35,588 bases of DNA from HGM04593 sp045654885 (GCA_045654885.1 JAZOOF010000021.1:1-35588), one strand, 5' to 3'; positions 6,491 through 17,038 are shown, numbered from the stretch's first letter. Numbers and translations are program-made. Notes: generated by a model from the letters alone, not told the origin.

Positions 6491-9424
6491 TCACTTGCCA
6501 CAAATCTCCTTGTAGTCACAATATTCGCACTTCTTGCTGTCGGTCGCCGGGACAAAGGGCTTGTCGATATCGAATATATCTGTCAGCACCTGTTGCAACC
6601 TCTTCATGTACTCCGCCTCAATGGCTGAAATATCCTCTACCGGATTCTTTTGCACCTTGATTACAAAATCTGTACGCTCGGCATTGTCCTTATGGTGTAC
6701 ATATAACAGGCTCGGTGATATTTTCCGTTCAGCAACCGGGTCAATCTTCTTTACCCAGCCGCTGTTGCATGGGCATCCACCTGAGAGCGCATTCTTCAGA
6801 GCAATGGAGTAGAGGAATGCCTGCAAATGGTATCCTGCAGCCTTTGCCTTGTGGGCGAACACATCGTCGAGCGACATGTTGCCATCGGTGCTCTCGCCGC
6901 CACCGGTCTTGTAATCGATTATGTTTATTGTGTCTCCCTTGCTGTCAATGCGGTCTATGGTTCCACCAATCTTCACATTTATGCTGTTGCCCGAACCGGT
7001 GAATGCGAAAGGCATTTCAATCTTTGCCTCGCTGCCCACATAGTTGAATGGAGCATAGGCAGCATCCATTTTAACAAGGCGCAGAAGGAAGCGGTGCATG
7101 ACACCACGCTTTATGTACTGCTCGCCATTGTAAACAGGCTTGTTGTTCTTGAAGAACTCGCTCTTGAAAGCATCGTCAATGAATTCGTAGAGCAGTTCGG
7201 GGTTCTTTATGTAGTATTCAAGAGCCGATGCAGTGACTGTTGTCGTGTTCCAGTTGCTTATAATCTTATTGTACAGGTTTTCGGCAGCCTTGTGGAATAC
7301 CGTTCCAAAGTCATTGTCCTTGAACTCCTCGTCGACATCGAGCAGAGGTTTCATGTTCATCACATAGTAGTAGAAGAACTTCAAGCCGCAATCGATATAT
7401 CTGTTTATGGCCGACGGGGTCATTGTGCCGGCATTGCTGTTGAACGTTGTGTCGAACCTGTGGCGCAGTGCATCGACGATTTCCCTGCTCTTGGGTTGCT
7501 CCTTTACCTCTATGGCCGCTGTGCTTTGCTGCGAGGTGAGCATTATGCGCTTCGCATCGTAGAGCTTGCTGCCAAGCATCTGCAGGATGTAGCGTGAGCA
7601 TTCGCCACGCGTCTTGCTGTCCGACGAGCTGTTGTAGACAAGCGTCACACGCTCGGCGCGCTGCAGCAGACGGTAGAAGTAGTAGGAGTATATGGAGTCG
7701 CGGTGCTCGCTTAGCGTAAGCCCGAATGCCTTGCGCAAATTATAAGGGATATATGAGTTTTCGCCGCTGTTCTTTGGCAAGTTGCCTTCGTTCACTCCAA
7801 GCAGGATGATGTTCTTGAAGTCGAGGTTACGTGTCTCCAGCAATCCCATTATCTGCAGGCCCACAACCGGCTCGCCGTGGAATGGCAGACGCTGCGACGA
7901 GAGCATTCTTATGAGCAGTTTGCCAATTGTGGCTTGCTGGACTACAAGATCACCGTTGCCCACAAGCTGCAGCAGACGCTGGCATTGGGTGTATACCTTC
8001 AGTATCGCCTCAATGAAAAGCTGGTCATAGAGTGTCTTCTTCTCATTCTTCTTCAGGGTCTGTGCAATGCCGTAGATGAGACGGCTCAAACCGTCGAGCC
8101 ACTCTTTGTTGTCGGTGTAACGGGTGAAGAGCTCCTTAAGGAAATCATCAAGGTGCAACACGGCATCTGTAGGGAAGAATATCTTCTCGTATAGCAATTT
8201 ATGGCGCAAATCCCTGCTTTCCCCGCTTCCTTGTATTACGTAAGGGTGTTTGAGCACGTCGCACACGAATGACATTGTAAAACTGTGTTGCTTCTCGCTC
8301 CATCCTCGTGTCTGCAGGTCGACAAGCAGTTTCACAAGTCCGAAGATTGGAGTGTGAGTGAGCGGAAATCCCATTGTTACGTTCATCTGCCTTATATCGT
8401 ACCCGTTAGCCTTGTCGGGTATGGCATGCAACGTGGGTTCGAGCATTGTCTCATCGCACAGCACAATGGCAGTGTCAATCTCCTCCTCAGTAAGGTTCTC
8501 ATTGAGCCATTGAGGGATGTAACGCACGGCGGTGCTGTCGTTCACAGTCTCAACAACGGTTATCTGCTTTTCTGTTCTCAGGTTGTCGAACATCTCCTTG
8601 CCGAACACTCCGGGGAAACGTTTCAGGTTCTTGCGCATGAAGTAGCCCGCCTCCTGCGTGTCGACTTGGGTGTAATAGGTATCATAGTCCCAATAGAAAA
8701 GAGCCTTGCCCTGTTTCTGTACATAGTCGAACATGTGGCTTTCCACCTCGTTGAGGGCACTGAAACCCACAAAGAGATATTTGTCGTAATCGAGCACAAT
8801 CTCCTTTCCGCTCTCTATGACATCGCGGAAGAGCATGCCCTCATAGGCCATGCCGCTCTCCTTGAGCGACTCCTTGAAGGTGCAGTATATTGTGTAAAGG
8901 CACTCCCAGATGGTCTGGAATTTGCCCTCAATCTTGCCGCCGGCCTTGAAGTTGCTGAAGAAACGTGCTATCGACTCGGCCTGACCTGGCTCAAGAACAT
9001 CCTTTGCCGTGCCAATCTCGCGCAACTCCTTTATGTTTGCAAAAAGTTGTTTGGCATTGGCAAGGTGCTTGTCAACGTCGTCAAAGTCCTTGATAAGCAT
9101 TTCGCCCCAGTAGTAGAAACTGTCGAGCGACTCAACCTCGGTGTCGGCACTACAATTCTTGTACATCGATTTTATGTACTCCTTGTAGAGCTTGCTGACA
9201 AGCAGGATGGGGTCGCCTATTGCATACTGGCTGTTCTGTTGGAACAGGTCGGCTATGGTAAGGTATTTTGGGCTCCACAGTGGAGCGTTGTTGCTGCTTT
9301 CGAGCAGATAACGGTTGAAGAACAGCCCCGCACGTTTGTTGGGGAATACAACGGCTACATCCTCAAGATGACCGTTGAACCTCTTGTACACATCGTCTGC
9401 AACGAGTTTCAGAAATGGTGTCAT
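6491..9424 (-). CDS. AddB-like subunit: PD-(D/E)XK nuclease with iron-sulfur cysteines
   Basis: 977 residues. The C-terminal quarter is a RecB/AddB-type nuclease. It contains GxIDRID followed by IIDYKTG with D837 and K839, and four Cys arranged as in iron-sulfur nucleases: C679 in YIDCGLKFFYYY, then C966, C969 and C975. The N-terminal part (FPNKRAGLFFNRYLL, residues about 28-42) has the place of a helicase domain but no Walker A motif, so I infer it does not hydrolyse ATP and instead scans or splits DNA as in AddB/RecC. With the AddA-like partner encoded 64 bases upstream, it should resect double-strand breaks and load recombinase. It is the last gene of the sbcD-sbcC-addA-addB operon. Sequence divergence from Firmicutes AddB is large; the assignment rests on motifs and context. 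Confidence 0.88.
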   Translation of the reverse strand: MTPFLKLVADDVYKRFNGHLEDVAVVFPNKRAGLFFNRYLLESSNNAPLWSPKYLTIADLFQQNSQYAIGDPILLVSKLYKEYIKSMYKNCSADTEVESLDSFYYWGEMLIKDFDDVDKHLANAKQLFANIKELREIGTAKDVLEPGQAESIARFFSNFKAGGKIEGKFQTIWECLYTIYCTFKESLKESGMAYEGMLFRDVIESGKEIVLDYDKYLFVGFSALNEVESHMFDYVQKQGKALFYWDYDTYYTQVDTQEAGYFMRKNLKRFPGVFGKEMFDNLRTEKQITVVETVNDSTAVRYIPQWLNENLTEEEIDTAIVLCDETMLEPTLHAIPDKANGYDIRQMNVTMGFPLTHTPIFGLVKLLVDLQTRGWSEKQHSFTMSFVCDVLKHPYVIQGSGESRDLRHKLLYEKIFFPTDAVLHLDDFLKELFTRYTDNKEWLDGLSRLIYGIAQTLKKNEKKTLYDQLFIEAILKVYTQCQRLLQLVGNGDLVVQQATIGKLLIRMLSSQRLPFHGEPVVGLQIMGLLETRNLDFKNIILLGVNEGNLPKNSGENSYIPYNLRKAFGLTLSEHRDSIYSYYFYRLLQRAERVTLVYNSSSDSKTRGECSRYILQMLGSKLYDAKRIMLTSQQSTAAIEVKEQPKSREIVDALRHRFDTTFNSNAGTMTPSAINRYIDCGLKFFYYYVMNMKPLLDVDEEFKDNDFGTVFHKAAENLYNKIISNWNTTTVTASALEYYIKNPELLYEFIDDAFKSEFFKNNKPVYNGEQYIKRGVMHRFLLRLVKMDAAYAPFNYVGSEAKIEMPFAFTGSGNSINVKIGGTIDRIDSKGDTINIIDYKTGGGESTDGNMSLDDVFAHKAKAAGYHLQAFLYSIALKNALSGGCPCNSGWVKKIDPVAERKISPSLLYVHHKDNAERTDFVIKVQKNPVEDISAIEAEYMKRLQQVLTDIFDIDKPFVPATDSKKCEYCDYKEICGK

Positions 9425-9488
9425 ATATCAATAACGTATTCTATTCATTAATAATAAACCGAAATGGAATGGAGAATCACTATCCCGC

Positions 9489-12400
9489 TTATACACTCTC
9501 AATCCTGTTGGGGTAGACGTACCAGACATATCCGCTCACATTCTTGTAGCCTATCGCCTTGAGCAGCTCGACATACTGTTTTACCTGTTCGGTGTGCTCA
9601 TCTCTCTTGCTGGCAAATTTATAGTCCACAACAACAGCCGTGTCTCCTTTTATCATCACACGGTCGGGGCGGCGGCTCTTATCCTCGCTGTCGGCTATGA
9701 GGATTGAGCGCTCGTTGAACAGCTTGTAGCTGCCGTTGAACCATGTTGCGGCATCGGGGTTATCGAGAGCTCTCCCCAACAGATTCTTTATCTTCTCGTA
9801 GCGTGTTCCTTCGGTTATGAGTCCTGTGAGTAGAAGGACTCTGTTCAACGCACTCTCCAAGTCCTCTTTTTTCTCTATCTGCGACAGCACAAGGTGCATG
9901 AGTTTACCCTCGTCAATATACTTCTGCTGTTGTTGTTCCTCGGTGTCGGTGGCAAGGAAACGGTCGAGCTCGTTCGACTGGCGGAACTCTATGCGGCTGT
10001 CGTAGTAACTGAACGGCAGGCTCACAGGCTGTGGCTTCTCCTCGAACGGGTTCAGTTCTTTCTCCTTGTCGCTATCTTTCTTTTCCTCCTCTTTCTTCTT
10101 GTCAACACCCTCGCTTGGAACTATTGTTCCATAGCGCAGGACCTTCTCTTTGTCGTCATATGTTGCACCGTCAATTACAAGGTTGGGGATTACACAGTTT
10201 ATCAAATCGGAGATGCTGCTCTTTTTGGGTGCGTTGTCATCCTCTTTTTTCTGTTTGTTTCCGTCTTTTTCCTGAGTGTTGTCGCTGAACATTATCAGGT
10301 TGCTCTTTGCACGTGTCGTTGCAACATAGAGTATGTTCAGGTTGTCGACAATCTGGTACAGGTACTCCTCAAAGTAATCGTCCCTGTACATCGACTCGGC
10401 CATATCCTTAGTGCTGTTTATGGGCAGAAGGCTTATGTTGTCAAAAGGAGCCTTACCCGGCACGCACCATATCAGGTTGCGCCCATCGCCCGTGAATGTC
10501 CAGTCGCAGAAAGGGAGAATCACAGTGTGGAACTCCAGTCCTTTTGACTTGTGCACCGTCATCACACGTACGCTGTTTATGCTCTCGGCAGGCACACACT
10601 TGTCCTTTATGCTCTCGTCCCATGCGGCAAGGAACTTGTTAAGGTCGGCATGACGGTTGTTAATATATTGCGATGCATGGTCAAGGAATGCAAACACATA
10701 GGCCTCTTCCTCGCTTGAATTGCCAACGTCGAGCATTGCAAAGAGCTGCTCAATGAGTTCGTATACGGGCAATCCCTTGAGGCGCTCAAGCTCATCGCGC
10801 AGTTTGGGCGGGAGCAGGGTGGTGACATCATCGCCCACATTGCCCTCGTTGCCCTTTGAGGTGACCTTGTTATATAGCTTTACAAGGTTTACAATGTTTA
10901 CCTTGTCCTCGGGGGTCGCAATGTAACGCAGCGCAGCAATCACAAGTCTTACGTAGAGTGACGACGAGAGCTTGTATGCTTCGTCCGACACTATTTTGAG
11001 GTCAGGAAACTCCTTGTTGAATGCATCGACCACAAGGCCAATCTTCCTCTCCTTTGTGCGCAACAGTATGGCTATGTCGCGCGGAGCAACCTTCTCAACT
11101 TCTAGCAGTTGGTGCAGTGTCTCCATCAGTTGCTTTATGGCCAAATCATTGTATTTCTCCTCGGACTCTCCTTTCTGCAACAGGCGTACCTCGGCATATC
11201 CTTGCCAGGGTTTCTCTTTCTTCCCCGGCTGTGGTTGGGGAACAGCCTGCTCCACGTCGTCATAGGCAGCCTGTATGTTTTTCAAGCCTTTGTCGCCCAA
11301 AAGAGATTTGTATGTAGTAGCAATACTTTTTATCGATTCACGGAAAAGAGCATTGTTGAACGTTATTATGCGCCTGTCGCTGCGGTAGTTTGTCGATTTG
11401 TATGTAAAGCCGTCAATAGCGACATCCTGATTGGCGAATGTTATCTGGTCGGCACGGAATGAGCCTCCAATGTTGTTCATGATATTCCAGTCGCTGTTGC
11501 GCCAACGGTAGATAGACTGCTTTACATCGCCCACTATGAGGTTGAACTTGCCACGCGCAAGCACCTCTTCGAGCAACACTTTGAAGCATACCCACTGCAG
11601 TTTCGATGTATCCTGGAACTCATCGATGAATATGTGGTCAATCTCTGTGCCAATCTTCTCAAAAATGAAGGTGGCGCTCTTTCCAATCATTGTACTCAAC
11701 AGGTGTGTGGTCTCGGCAAGCATGAAACGGTTCTCGCGTGCATTCTCATCTTTCAGTGTCGATGCGATGTTGTTGAGCATTGCAAGCTGGTGATAGTGTT
11801 TGAGGGAGAGGGTGCAATTTATCTTCTCCTCGTACAGTGCCTTGCACTCAGCAATGAGTGCGGCAATCTCATTTACGTAGGGGCATGAGGATGATATCTC
11901 CGCTGGGGTGCTCATGAGTGTTGCAATTGCAGGAGTGATTTTGACGACTCCCTCGTTCAGCATCTTGGTGAACACATTCCATATGCTGCCGTTGGCCGCA
12001 CCACGTTTGAAGTCCTTTACGGTGTACCCGCTCGCATATGAAAAGAAGCGTTTGGCAACACTCTTGGCTTTGTCATCAAGACTCTCTTGCAAGGCTGTCA
12101 CATCGCCGTAGAATTTCTCGAGCAATGCACCGTTGTCACGCTCAATCTCCTCGCGCAATGCCTCGCCGCGTTGCTGGTACTCCTCGTTCAGTATATTCTT
12201 GGCAAAATCCTTTATGTCCTTGTCAATCTTCCATCTCTTGCCGGTTCTCATCTTGTCCTCGATGTACTTTACAACCTGGGCAATCTGTGGTGTTCCGGGT
12301 TCCAGTTTCTTTATGTAGGCATCGACGGCGTTGTTGAGCAGTTCCTCGGCATCGAGCGAAATCTCCATGTCGCCGCTAAGGTCCAGTTCCTTGGCAAGAC

Positions 12401-12761
12401 TGCGCAGAACGGACTGGAAGAATGCATCGATTGTCTGTATACGGAAGTGGCCATAGTCATGCAGAATATTCTCCATAGCCTCACTTGCCCTCTGTCTTAT
12501 CTCCTCGTCACTGTATTCCGGGAGCTGCGCTTTGATTTTCGCCGTGTAGTCGGCAGCACTCTTCAAACCATGTGCAACACCATAAAGCTTGCCCAATATT
12601 CGCTCCTTCATCTCGGCCGTCGCCTTGTTGGTGAAGGTTACGGCAAGAATTCTGCGATATGCCCCTGGGTCTGCTATCAGCAGCTTTATATACTCAAGGG
12701 CAAGAGTGAAGGTCTTGCCCGAACCGGCCGAAGCCCTGTATATCTTTAAATTTCCGTTCAT
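9489..12761 (-). CDS. AddA-like UvrD/Rep-family helicase-nuclease
   Basis: 1090 residues with superfamily 1A helicase motifs in order: Walker A ASAGSGKT (10-17), motif Ia VTFTNKATAEMKERI, Walker B DEFQD (380-384), motif III GDVKQSIYRWR, and motif V VMTVHKSKGLEF. The extreme C-terminus has a RecB-like nuclease motif, with D1033 in RPDRV and D1046/K1048 in VVDYKF. Motor plus nuclease in one chain is the AddA/RexA/RecB plan. It would form the ATP-driven 3'-5' translocating subunit of an AddAB-type complex that processes broken DNA ends. The ATG at 12761 is only 4 bases after the sbcC stop, so the two are co-translated or nearly so. A Lys/Glu/Asp-rich linker lies before the nuclease domain. Assignment to this class is firm. 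Confidence 0.92.
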   Translation of the reverse strand: MNGNLKIYRASAGSGKTFTLALEYIKLLIADPGAYRRILAVTFTNKATAEMKERILGKLYGVAHGLKSAADYTAKIKAQLPEYSDEEIRQRASEAMENILHDYGHFRIQTIDAFFQSVLRSLAKELDLSGDMEISLDAEELLNNAVDAYIKKLEPGTPQIAQVVKYIEDKMRTGKRWKIDKDIKDFAKNILNEEYQQRGEALREEIERDNGALLEKFYGDVTALQESLDDKAKSVAKRFFSYASGYTVKDFKRGAANGSIWNVFTKMLNEGVVKITPAIATLMSTPAEISSSCPYVNEIAALIAECKALYEEKINCTLSLKHYHQLAMLNNIASTLKDENARENRFMLAETTHLLSTMIGKSATFIFEKIGTEIDHIFIDEFQDTSKLQWVCFKVLLEEVLARGKFNLIVGDVKQSIYRWRNSDWNIMNNIGGSFRADQITFANQDVAIDGFTYKSTNYRSDRRIITFNNALFRESIKSIATTYKSLLGDKGLKNIQAAYDDVEQAVPQPQPGKKEKPWQGYAEVRLLQKGESEEKYNDLAIKQLMETLHQLLEVEKVAPRDIAILLRTKERKIGLVVDAFNKEFPDLKIVSDEAYKLSSSLYVRLVIAALRYIATPEDKVNIVNLVKLYNKVTSKGNEGNVGDDVTTLLPPKLRDELERLKGLPVYELIEQLFAMLDVGNSSEEEAYVFAFLDHASQYINNRHADLNKFLAAWDESIKDKCVPAESINSVRVMTVHKSKGLEFHTVILPFCDWTFTGDGRNLIWCVPGKAPFDNISLLPINSTKDMAESMYRDDYFEEYLYQIVDNLNILYVATTRAKSNLIMFSDNTQEKDGNKQKKEDDNAPKKSSISDLINCVIPNLVIDGATYDDKEKVLRYGTIVPSEGVDKKKEEEKKDSDKEKELNPFEEKPQPVSLPFSYYDSRIEFRQSNELDRFLATDTEEQQQQKYIDEGKLMHLVLSQIEKKEDLESALNRVLLLTGLITEGTRYEKIKNLLGRALDNPDAATWFNGSYKLFNERSILIADSEDKSRRPDRVMIKGDTAVVVDYKFASKRDEHTEQVKQYVELLKAIGYKNVSGYVWYVYPNRIESV

Positions 12762-12765
12762 ATTC

Positions 12766-15700
12766 CTAATGTGTTTTTCCTGTTATCTCAACCCTGCTTT
12801 TACCCGGTGACAGTTTCACGACGTTCACCTTTACGGGTATCTGTTCAAGCATCTCTGCAAGGTGCGATATCACGCCCACCTTGCGTCCGCTGCTCTGCAG
12901 TTTCTCAAGCATCATCAATGCAGTCTGCAATGTCTCCTTGTCAAGCGCACCGAACCCCTCGTCAATGAACAGCGATTCAATCTTCATACGGTTCGATGAG
13001 AGTGACGAGAGTGCAAGCGAGAGTGCAAGCGACACAATGAATGTCTCACCTCCCGAAAGGGTGTGGGCAGAACGGCTCTCGGCCATCATGTCAAGGTCAA
13101 TGACCTTTATGCCCAGACTACCATCGGCAATCCTTGCAAGGCGGTAGCGTTTGGTCATGTCATACAAATGCTCGTTGGCAACACCCAACAGGATGTCAAG
13201 TGTATACTCCTGGGCATATCTCATGAGTTTGTCACCGGTAGCCGAACCGAAGAGCTTGTCAAGGATGTCCCAATGTGACTTCTGCTCCAGTTTGCTGTTG
13301 TACTCAACGCTGTATTTCCCAAACTGTTCGCGGTTTTTCTCATCCTTCAGCAATTGGGCCTTTACCAGCGTTATGCGTTCGCCTATTCCTTTTGTTTCAC
13401 CCTCCAACAACAGCAATCTCTGCTTTATGCTATCGGCATTCTCTTCTTCGGTTGTCTTTGTCGGTGCATTCATGTGGTCGGCAAGCAACTGCTCACGCTC
13501 GCGCATTCTTGTCTCGGCTCCGGTAATAGCCTGCATAAGTTGCTCTATGTTGCTGCGCATGGCGGCAATGGCGGTGTGCCCCACCTGCAGCAGGGCATCG
13601 AGCGTTGTTGCATCCATATTGTCGTCACGTGATACAAGAAAATCGTTTATCTTTGCCCGGAGAGACTCCAATTTCATTGCCGTATCGGCCAGACGGCGGG
13701 TTATGGCTGTGATTTCTCCCTTCAGTCTGCCACGCACACTTTCAATCTCGGCCTTGGTCTGAACGGCATCGGCAAACAGTTTGTTTACATTGGCTATGGC
13801 CTTTATATAGTGCTGTTGCATTTCGTTTGCGCTTTTCCAGTCGCCAAGGAGGGACGCGATATGCTGCTTCTGTTTCTGCATGCCCGACTCAAGTTCCTCA
13901 ATCCTTGCCTTTTTCTCTTTCAGTTCCTTTTGGGCATCCTGCAGGCGTGACTGATGGCCTGCTTTGTTGGCTGTACATACATTTATCTCATTGGTGATAG
14001 CATGCATGCGCTCTTTGTAGCTGTTCCATTTTGTATAGAGGCCGGTGAGGTCACTTGCAGCATTCTTTCTTGTAAGCAGCGTTGCAGCATCCTCTACACC
14101 GGCAAGGAGTGAGAGGTTTGCATTGTGGTTGCGGGCAATGGAGCTGTTGTGCAGTTCAATGGCTGCCTGCAGTTTCTCAATCTCGCTCCTGCAATTGGAG
14201 ATGTTGCCCTCAAGGTGCTCTATGAGCTTGCGGTTGGCCTCCTTCATCTCCTCAAGTTTCTCCTCCTGTAACAGATTGGCCGCCACCTCAATATTCTCGT
14301 GATGCCTGCTGCCGCAAACCGGGCAGGGCTCGCCCTCGACAAGTCTTTTGCGCAAAGCAGCAATCTCGCTCGACATTGTCTGCTTCAGTGCCTCTTCACT
14401 CTCACGTGCTTGCAGAAGGTGTTTCTCGTGTGTGACAAGCAGTTCACGTGCAGCGGCAAGGGCTTTCTCCTTTCTTTGCACCTCAAGTTTCTCATCCTCA
14501 ATGGCTTTTATGTTTGCCACAATGGCCGGAATCATCTGTATGGCTGTGGAGTAGTGGGCATTTTTCTCGAACCAGGCACTCTTTTCCTCATGCTCAACAG
14601 CCAATGTTGACAATTGTCTGTCACATGCCGCAATCTCGGCACTGAAGCGCTCAAGAGCAGCATCTATGCGCTTTGCATCGGTTACAAGTTCATCGTGCAC
14701 CCTCTTGTCCTTTGCATACTGTTCCTCGGTTTCACTTGCCTCTGCTATCAGCGGCTGCTTTTCAATGTATTCGGCATTGATTCTCTCCTGGGTGGCAACA
14801 GCATCTTCAACACTCTTCCTTGCTTTCTCGTATCCTTCGTTCTTCGCCTCGAGTTGCTTTTCATACACGGCAAGCTGTTCTTTGTCATTGCCTTGCTGCA
14901 GCGCGGTGTCGCGCAATGTCATGTACGCATCGCGGATTGGCTGCACACTGTCAATGAGTCTTAGCTTCTCAATCTCAGGTGCTGCCTTTTCAAGCCTTTG
15001 CTTGGTCTCAGTAACCTCTTTCTGCGCCTGAGCCAGCTGCATGTTTATAGCTGCAAGACGTGCAAGCCACTCGAGCTTGGCTTTCAATACCTCTATGTTT
15101 TCTCTCTTTAGCCTCAGTTCCTTTTCAAGGCTCTCAATCTCCTCTTTTGCAGTTGCAACCTCGTCGTCGCTCAACAGCTGAAGATCCCTGCGCTTTGCTT
15201 CGAGCAATTCAATATCCTGTACAGCCTCTTTCCTCTTTGCAAAGATTGCTGCCGATATGCGGCTGTATATACCCGTGTCGGTAAGCGCGGAGAGCATCTT
15301 GGCCTTCTCGTCCTCGTCGGCCTTCAGGAATGCCGAGAAACGGCCTTGTGCAAGCAGTACGGAACGGGTGAACTGCGGGTATTCGAGCCCTATGAGGCGG
15401 GGAATCTCGGCCTGGTGCTCCTTTGCCGAGAGCTTGCGACGTTCGCCCGTTGCCAGGTCGGTCATATACATCTCGGCACTCTGCATCTTGCCGTCCGGTC
15501 TTCCATGTGCGCGGGCAATGCTCCATCTTACGCGGTACTCCTTGCCGTCGACGGCAAGGAAATCGACCTCGGCATATCCTCGTCCGCGCCCTTTGCGCAG
15601 AATGCTCCTGATGTCATTCACCCTCATGCTCTGCTCAATGTAGTCGCCGCCTTCAATGTTGTCAAGGCGGGGCGACTCACGGTAGAGTGCAATGCACATT

Positions 15701-15846
15701 GCATCGAGTATGGTTGTCTTTCCGGCACCGGTGTTGCCTGTAATGGCAAATATGCCGGCCGAAGAGAGCGGTTCCTTGCGGAAATCGACCTCAAACTCAC
15801 CATCTATGGATGCCAGATTGCATCCCCTTATTGCCAATATTTTCAT
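12766..15846 (-). CDS. sbcC: SbcC, ATPase subunit of the SbcCD nuclease (Rad50-like)
   Basis: 1026 residues. The N-terminal ATPase half has Walker A GNTGAGKT (37-44). Two long coiled-coil arms flank a central zinc-hook CPVC (C508 and C511). The C-terminal half has the ABC signature LSGGE (930-934) and Walker B FIDEGFG with D962/E963. This is the Rad50/SbcC architecture. With SbcD it cuts DNA hairpins and protein-blocked ends and opens stalled palindromes. The start MKILAIRG is typical of the family. The first 50 bases of the gene overlap the 3' end of sbcD, so translation is probably coupled. Length is normal for SbcC and no key residue is missing. Confidence 0.97.
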   Translation of the reverse strand: MKILAIRGCNLASIDGEFEVDFRKEPLSSAGIFAITGNTGAGKTTILDAMCIALYRESPRLDNIEGGDYIEQSMRVNDIRSILRKGRGRGYAEVDFLAVDGKEYRVRWSIARAHGRPDGKMQSAEMYMTDLATGERRKLSAKEHQAEIPRLIGLEYPQFTRSVLLAQGRFSAFLKADEDEKAKMLSALTDTGIYSRISAAIFAKRKEAVQDIELLEAKRRDLQLLSDDEVATAKEEIESLEKELRLKRENIEVLKAKLEWLARLAAINMQLAQAQKEVTETKQRLEKAAPEIEKLRLIDSVQPIRDAYMTLRDTALQQGNDKEQLAVYEKQLEAKNEGYEKARKSVEDAVATQERINAEYIEKQPLIAEASETEEQYAKDKRVHDELVTDAKRIDAALERFSAEIAACDRQLSTLAVEHEEKSAWFEKNAHYSTAIQMIPAIVANIKAIEDEKLEVQRKEKALAAARELLVTHEKHLLQARESEEALKQTMSSEIAALRKRLVEGEPCPVCGSRHHENIEVAANLLQEEKLEEMKEANRKLIEHLEGNISNCRSEIEKLQAAIELHNSSIARNHNANLSLLAGVEDAATLLTRKNAASDLTGLYTKWNSYKERMHAITNEINVCTANKAGHQSRLQDAQKELKEKKARIEELESGMQKQKQHIASLLGDWKSANEMQQHYIKAIANVNKLFADAVQTKAEIESVRGRLKGEITAITRRLADTAMKLESLRAKINDFLVSRDDNMDATTLDALLQVGHTAIAAMRSNIEQLMQAITGAETRMREREQLLADHMNAPTKTTEEENADSIKQRLLLLEGETKGIGERITLVKAQLLKDEKNREQFGKYSVEYNSKLEQKSHWDILDKLFGSATGDKLMRYAQEYTLDILLGVANEHLYDMTKRYRLARIADGSLGIKVIDLDMMAESRSAHTLSGGETFIVSLALSLALSSLSSNRMKIESLFIDEGFGALDKETLQTALMMLEKLQSSGRKVGVISHLAEMLEQIPVKVNVVKLSPGKSRVEITGKTH

Positions 15847-17038
15847 CGCGTACCTCCTTTACCACTTCGTTCAACTTATCGAGCAGATGCGCTGGCATCT
15901 CCTCTCCATTGCATATCTTTCTGTATATCTCCTGCATAATCTCAACAGGGTCCTTGCGCTTGAAATCGTCATATGTCATTGCTGCGACCCCAACAAATTC
16001 GTGCTGTGTGGCAGCGGCGCTTGTTGCAATACGTGTCAAGCGTACCGCCTTTCCCTCAATGGCATCCTCAATCTGCTGTCGCAAAGAGGTGTCTTCGCTC
16101 TTTACAAGCACATTCACCTCGAGGAATGGCGAATGTTCGTCCACCACACCCTCGGGCAGTTTTGCAAGTTCGGCAACGACACGGTCTATGGGCTCATAGG
16201 TTGCCGGAACGCTCATCAGCTTAACAGGGGCATCAAAGGGTATTCTTTGGATATCGCGTACTTCGTTGTCAAGTACAACCATTGTCACGCTCTGTCTGTT
16301 TCTTCTCTCGGCAAATGACATTGGCAACGGAGTACCTGAGTAACGCACGTTCTCCCTGCCGCCGACACGCTGTTCCCTGTGCAGATGCCCAAGCGCAGTG
16401 TATGCGATTCCCTCATTTACAAAGTGGGCATTGATGCCCTCGAGACCGCCTATTATAGCGTATTCCGACTCATCGCCAACCGAAACCTCGGCACCCGATG
16501 CCTGCAGATGTCCCATAGCCAGTATTGGCGAATATCCGCGTTCTTTAGCCCTGTTGTAGAGTTCATTGTACAGCAACGCAACCCCGGCACTGTAGTTCTC
16601 GGCCTCGGGCAGGTCGTGCATGCGCAGATAGGGGACAGCCAGGCAACAGCCGCCATTCTTCAGCGGGACAATCATCCTGTCATAATCAATTCCATCATTT
16701 TTAAAATGCACAACACCCGACACGGTTGTGTTAAAGACTCCAAGCATGGGGTTTGGTGCCTCAAGGCGTGCCGCTGAGTCGTGATTGCCGGCTGTTATTA
16801 CAACCTGCAACGTGCTGTTCTCGGCAGTTACTTTTGTAAGGAAACTGTAGAACATCCTCTGTGCCTCGGCCGATGGGTTGGGAGAGTCGAAGATGTCACC
16901 GGCAATGAGCAACAGGTCAATCTCCTTCTCTTTTATAATGTTACACAACCAATCGAGAAACACTCGATGTTCGTGGTATCTCTCATACCCATAAAACGTT
17001 TGTCCAAGATGCCAGTCGGCAGTGTGAATTAGTTTCAT
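15797..17038 (-). CDS. sbcD: SbcD, nuclease subunit of the SbcCD complex (Mre11-like)
   Basis: 413 residues. It is a calcineurin-type metallophosphoesterase with metal ligands in order: D8 and H10 (TADWH), D48 (AGDIFD), N85-H86-D87 (GNHD), and His residues in the later GHLQ and LGHLH motifs. The C-terminal part is the SbcD capping and SbcC-binding region. The protein provides the Mn2+-dependent exo/endonuclease that SbcC controls with ATP. It is the first gene of a four-gene minus-strand operon. The last 50 bases are shared with sbcC in another frame. The upstream region is long and repeat-rich; I found no convincing promoter, only a weak TATATTAG. Confidence 0.96.
   Translation of the reverse strand: MKLIHTADWHLGQTFYGYERYHEHRVFLDWLCNIIKEKEIDLLLIAGDIFDSPNPSAEAQRMFYSFLTKVTAENSTLQVVITAGNHDSAARLEAPNPMLGVFNTTVSGVVHFKNDGIDYDRMIVPLKNGGCCLAVPYLRMHDLPEAENYSAGVALLYNELYNRAKERGYSPILAMGHLQASGAEVSVGDESEYAIIGGLEGINAHFVNEGIAYTALGHLHREQRVGGRENVRYSGTPLPMSFAERRNRQSVTMVVLDNEVRDIQRIPFDAPVKLMSVPATYEPIDRVVAELAKLPEGVVDEHSPFLEVNVLVKSEDTSLRQQIEDAIEGKAVRLTRIATSAAATQHEFVGVAAMTYDDFKRKDPVEIMQEIYRKICNGEEMPAHLLDKLNEVVKEVRDENIGNKGMQSGIHRW

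Noticed and set aside
8285..9451. 388-codon open frame opposite the AddB-like gene
   Set aside because: It is antisense to a gene with clear nuclease motifs; its long openness follows from that gene's codon pattern.
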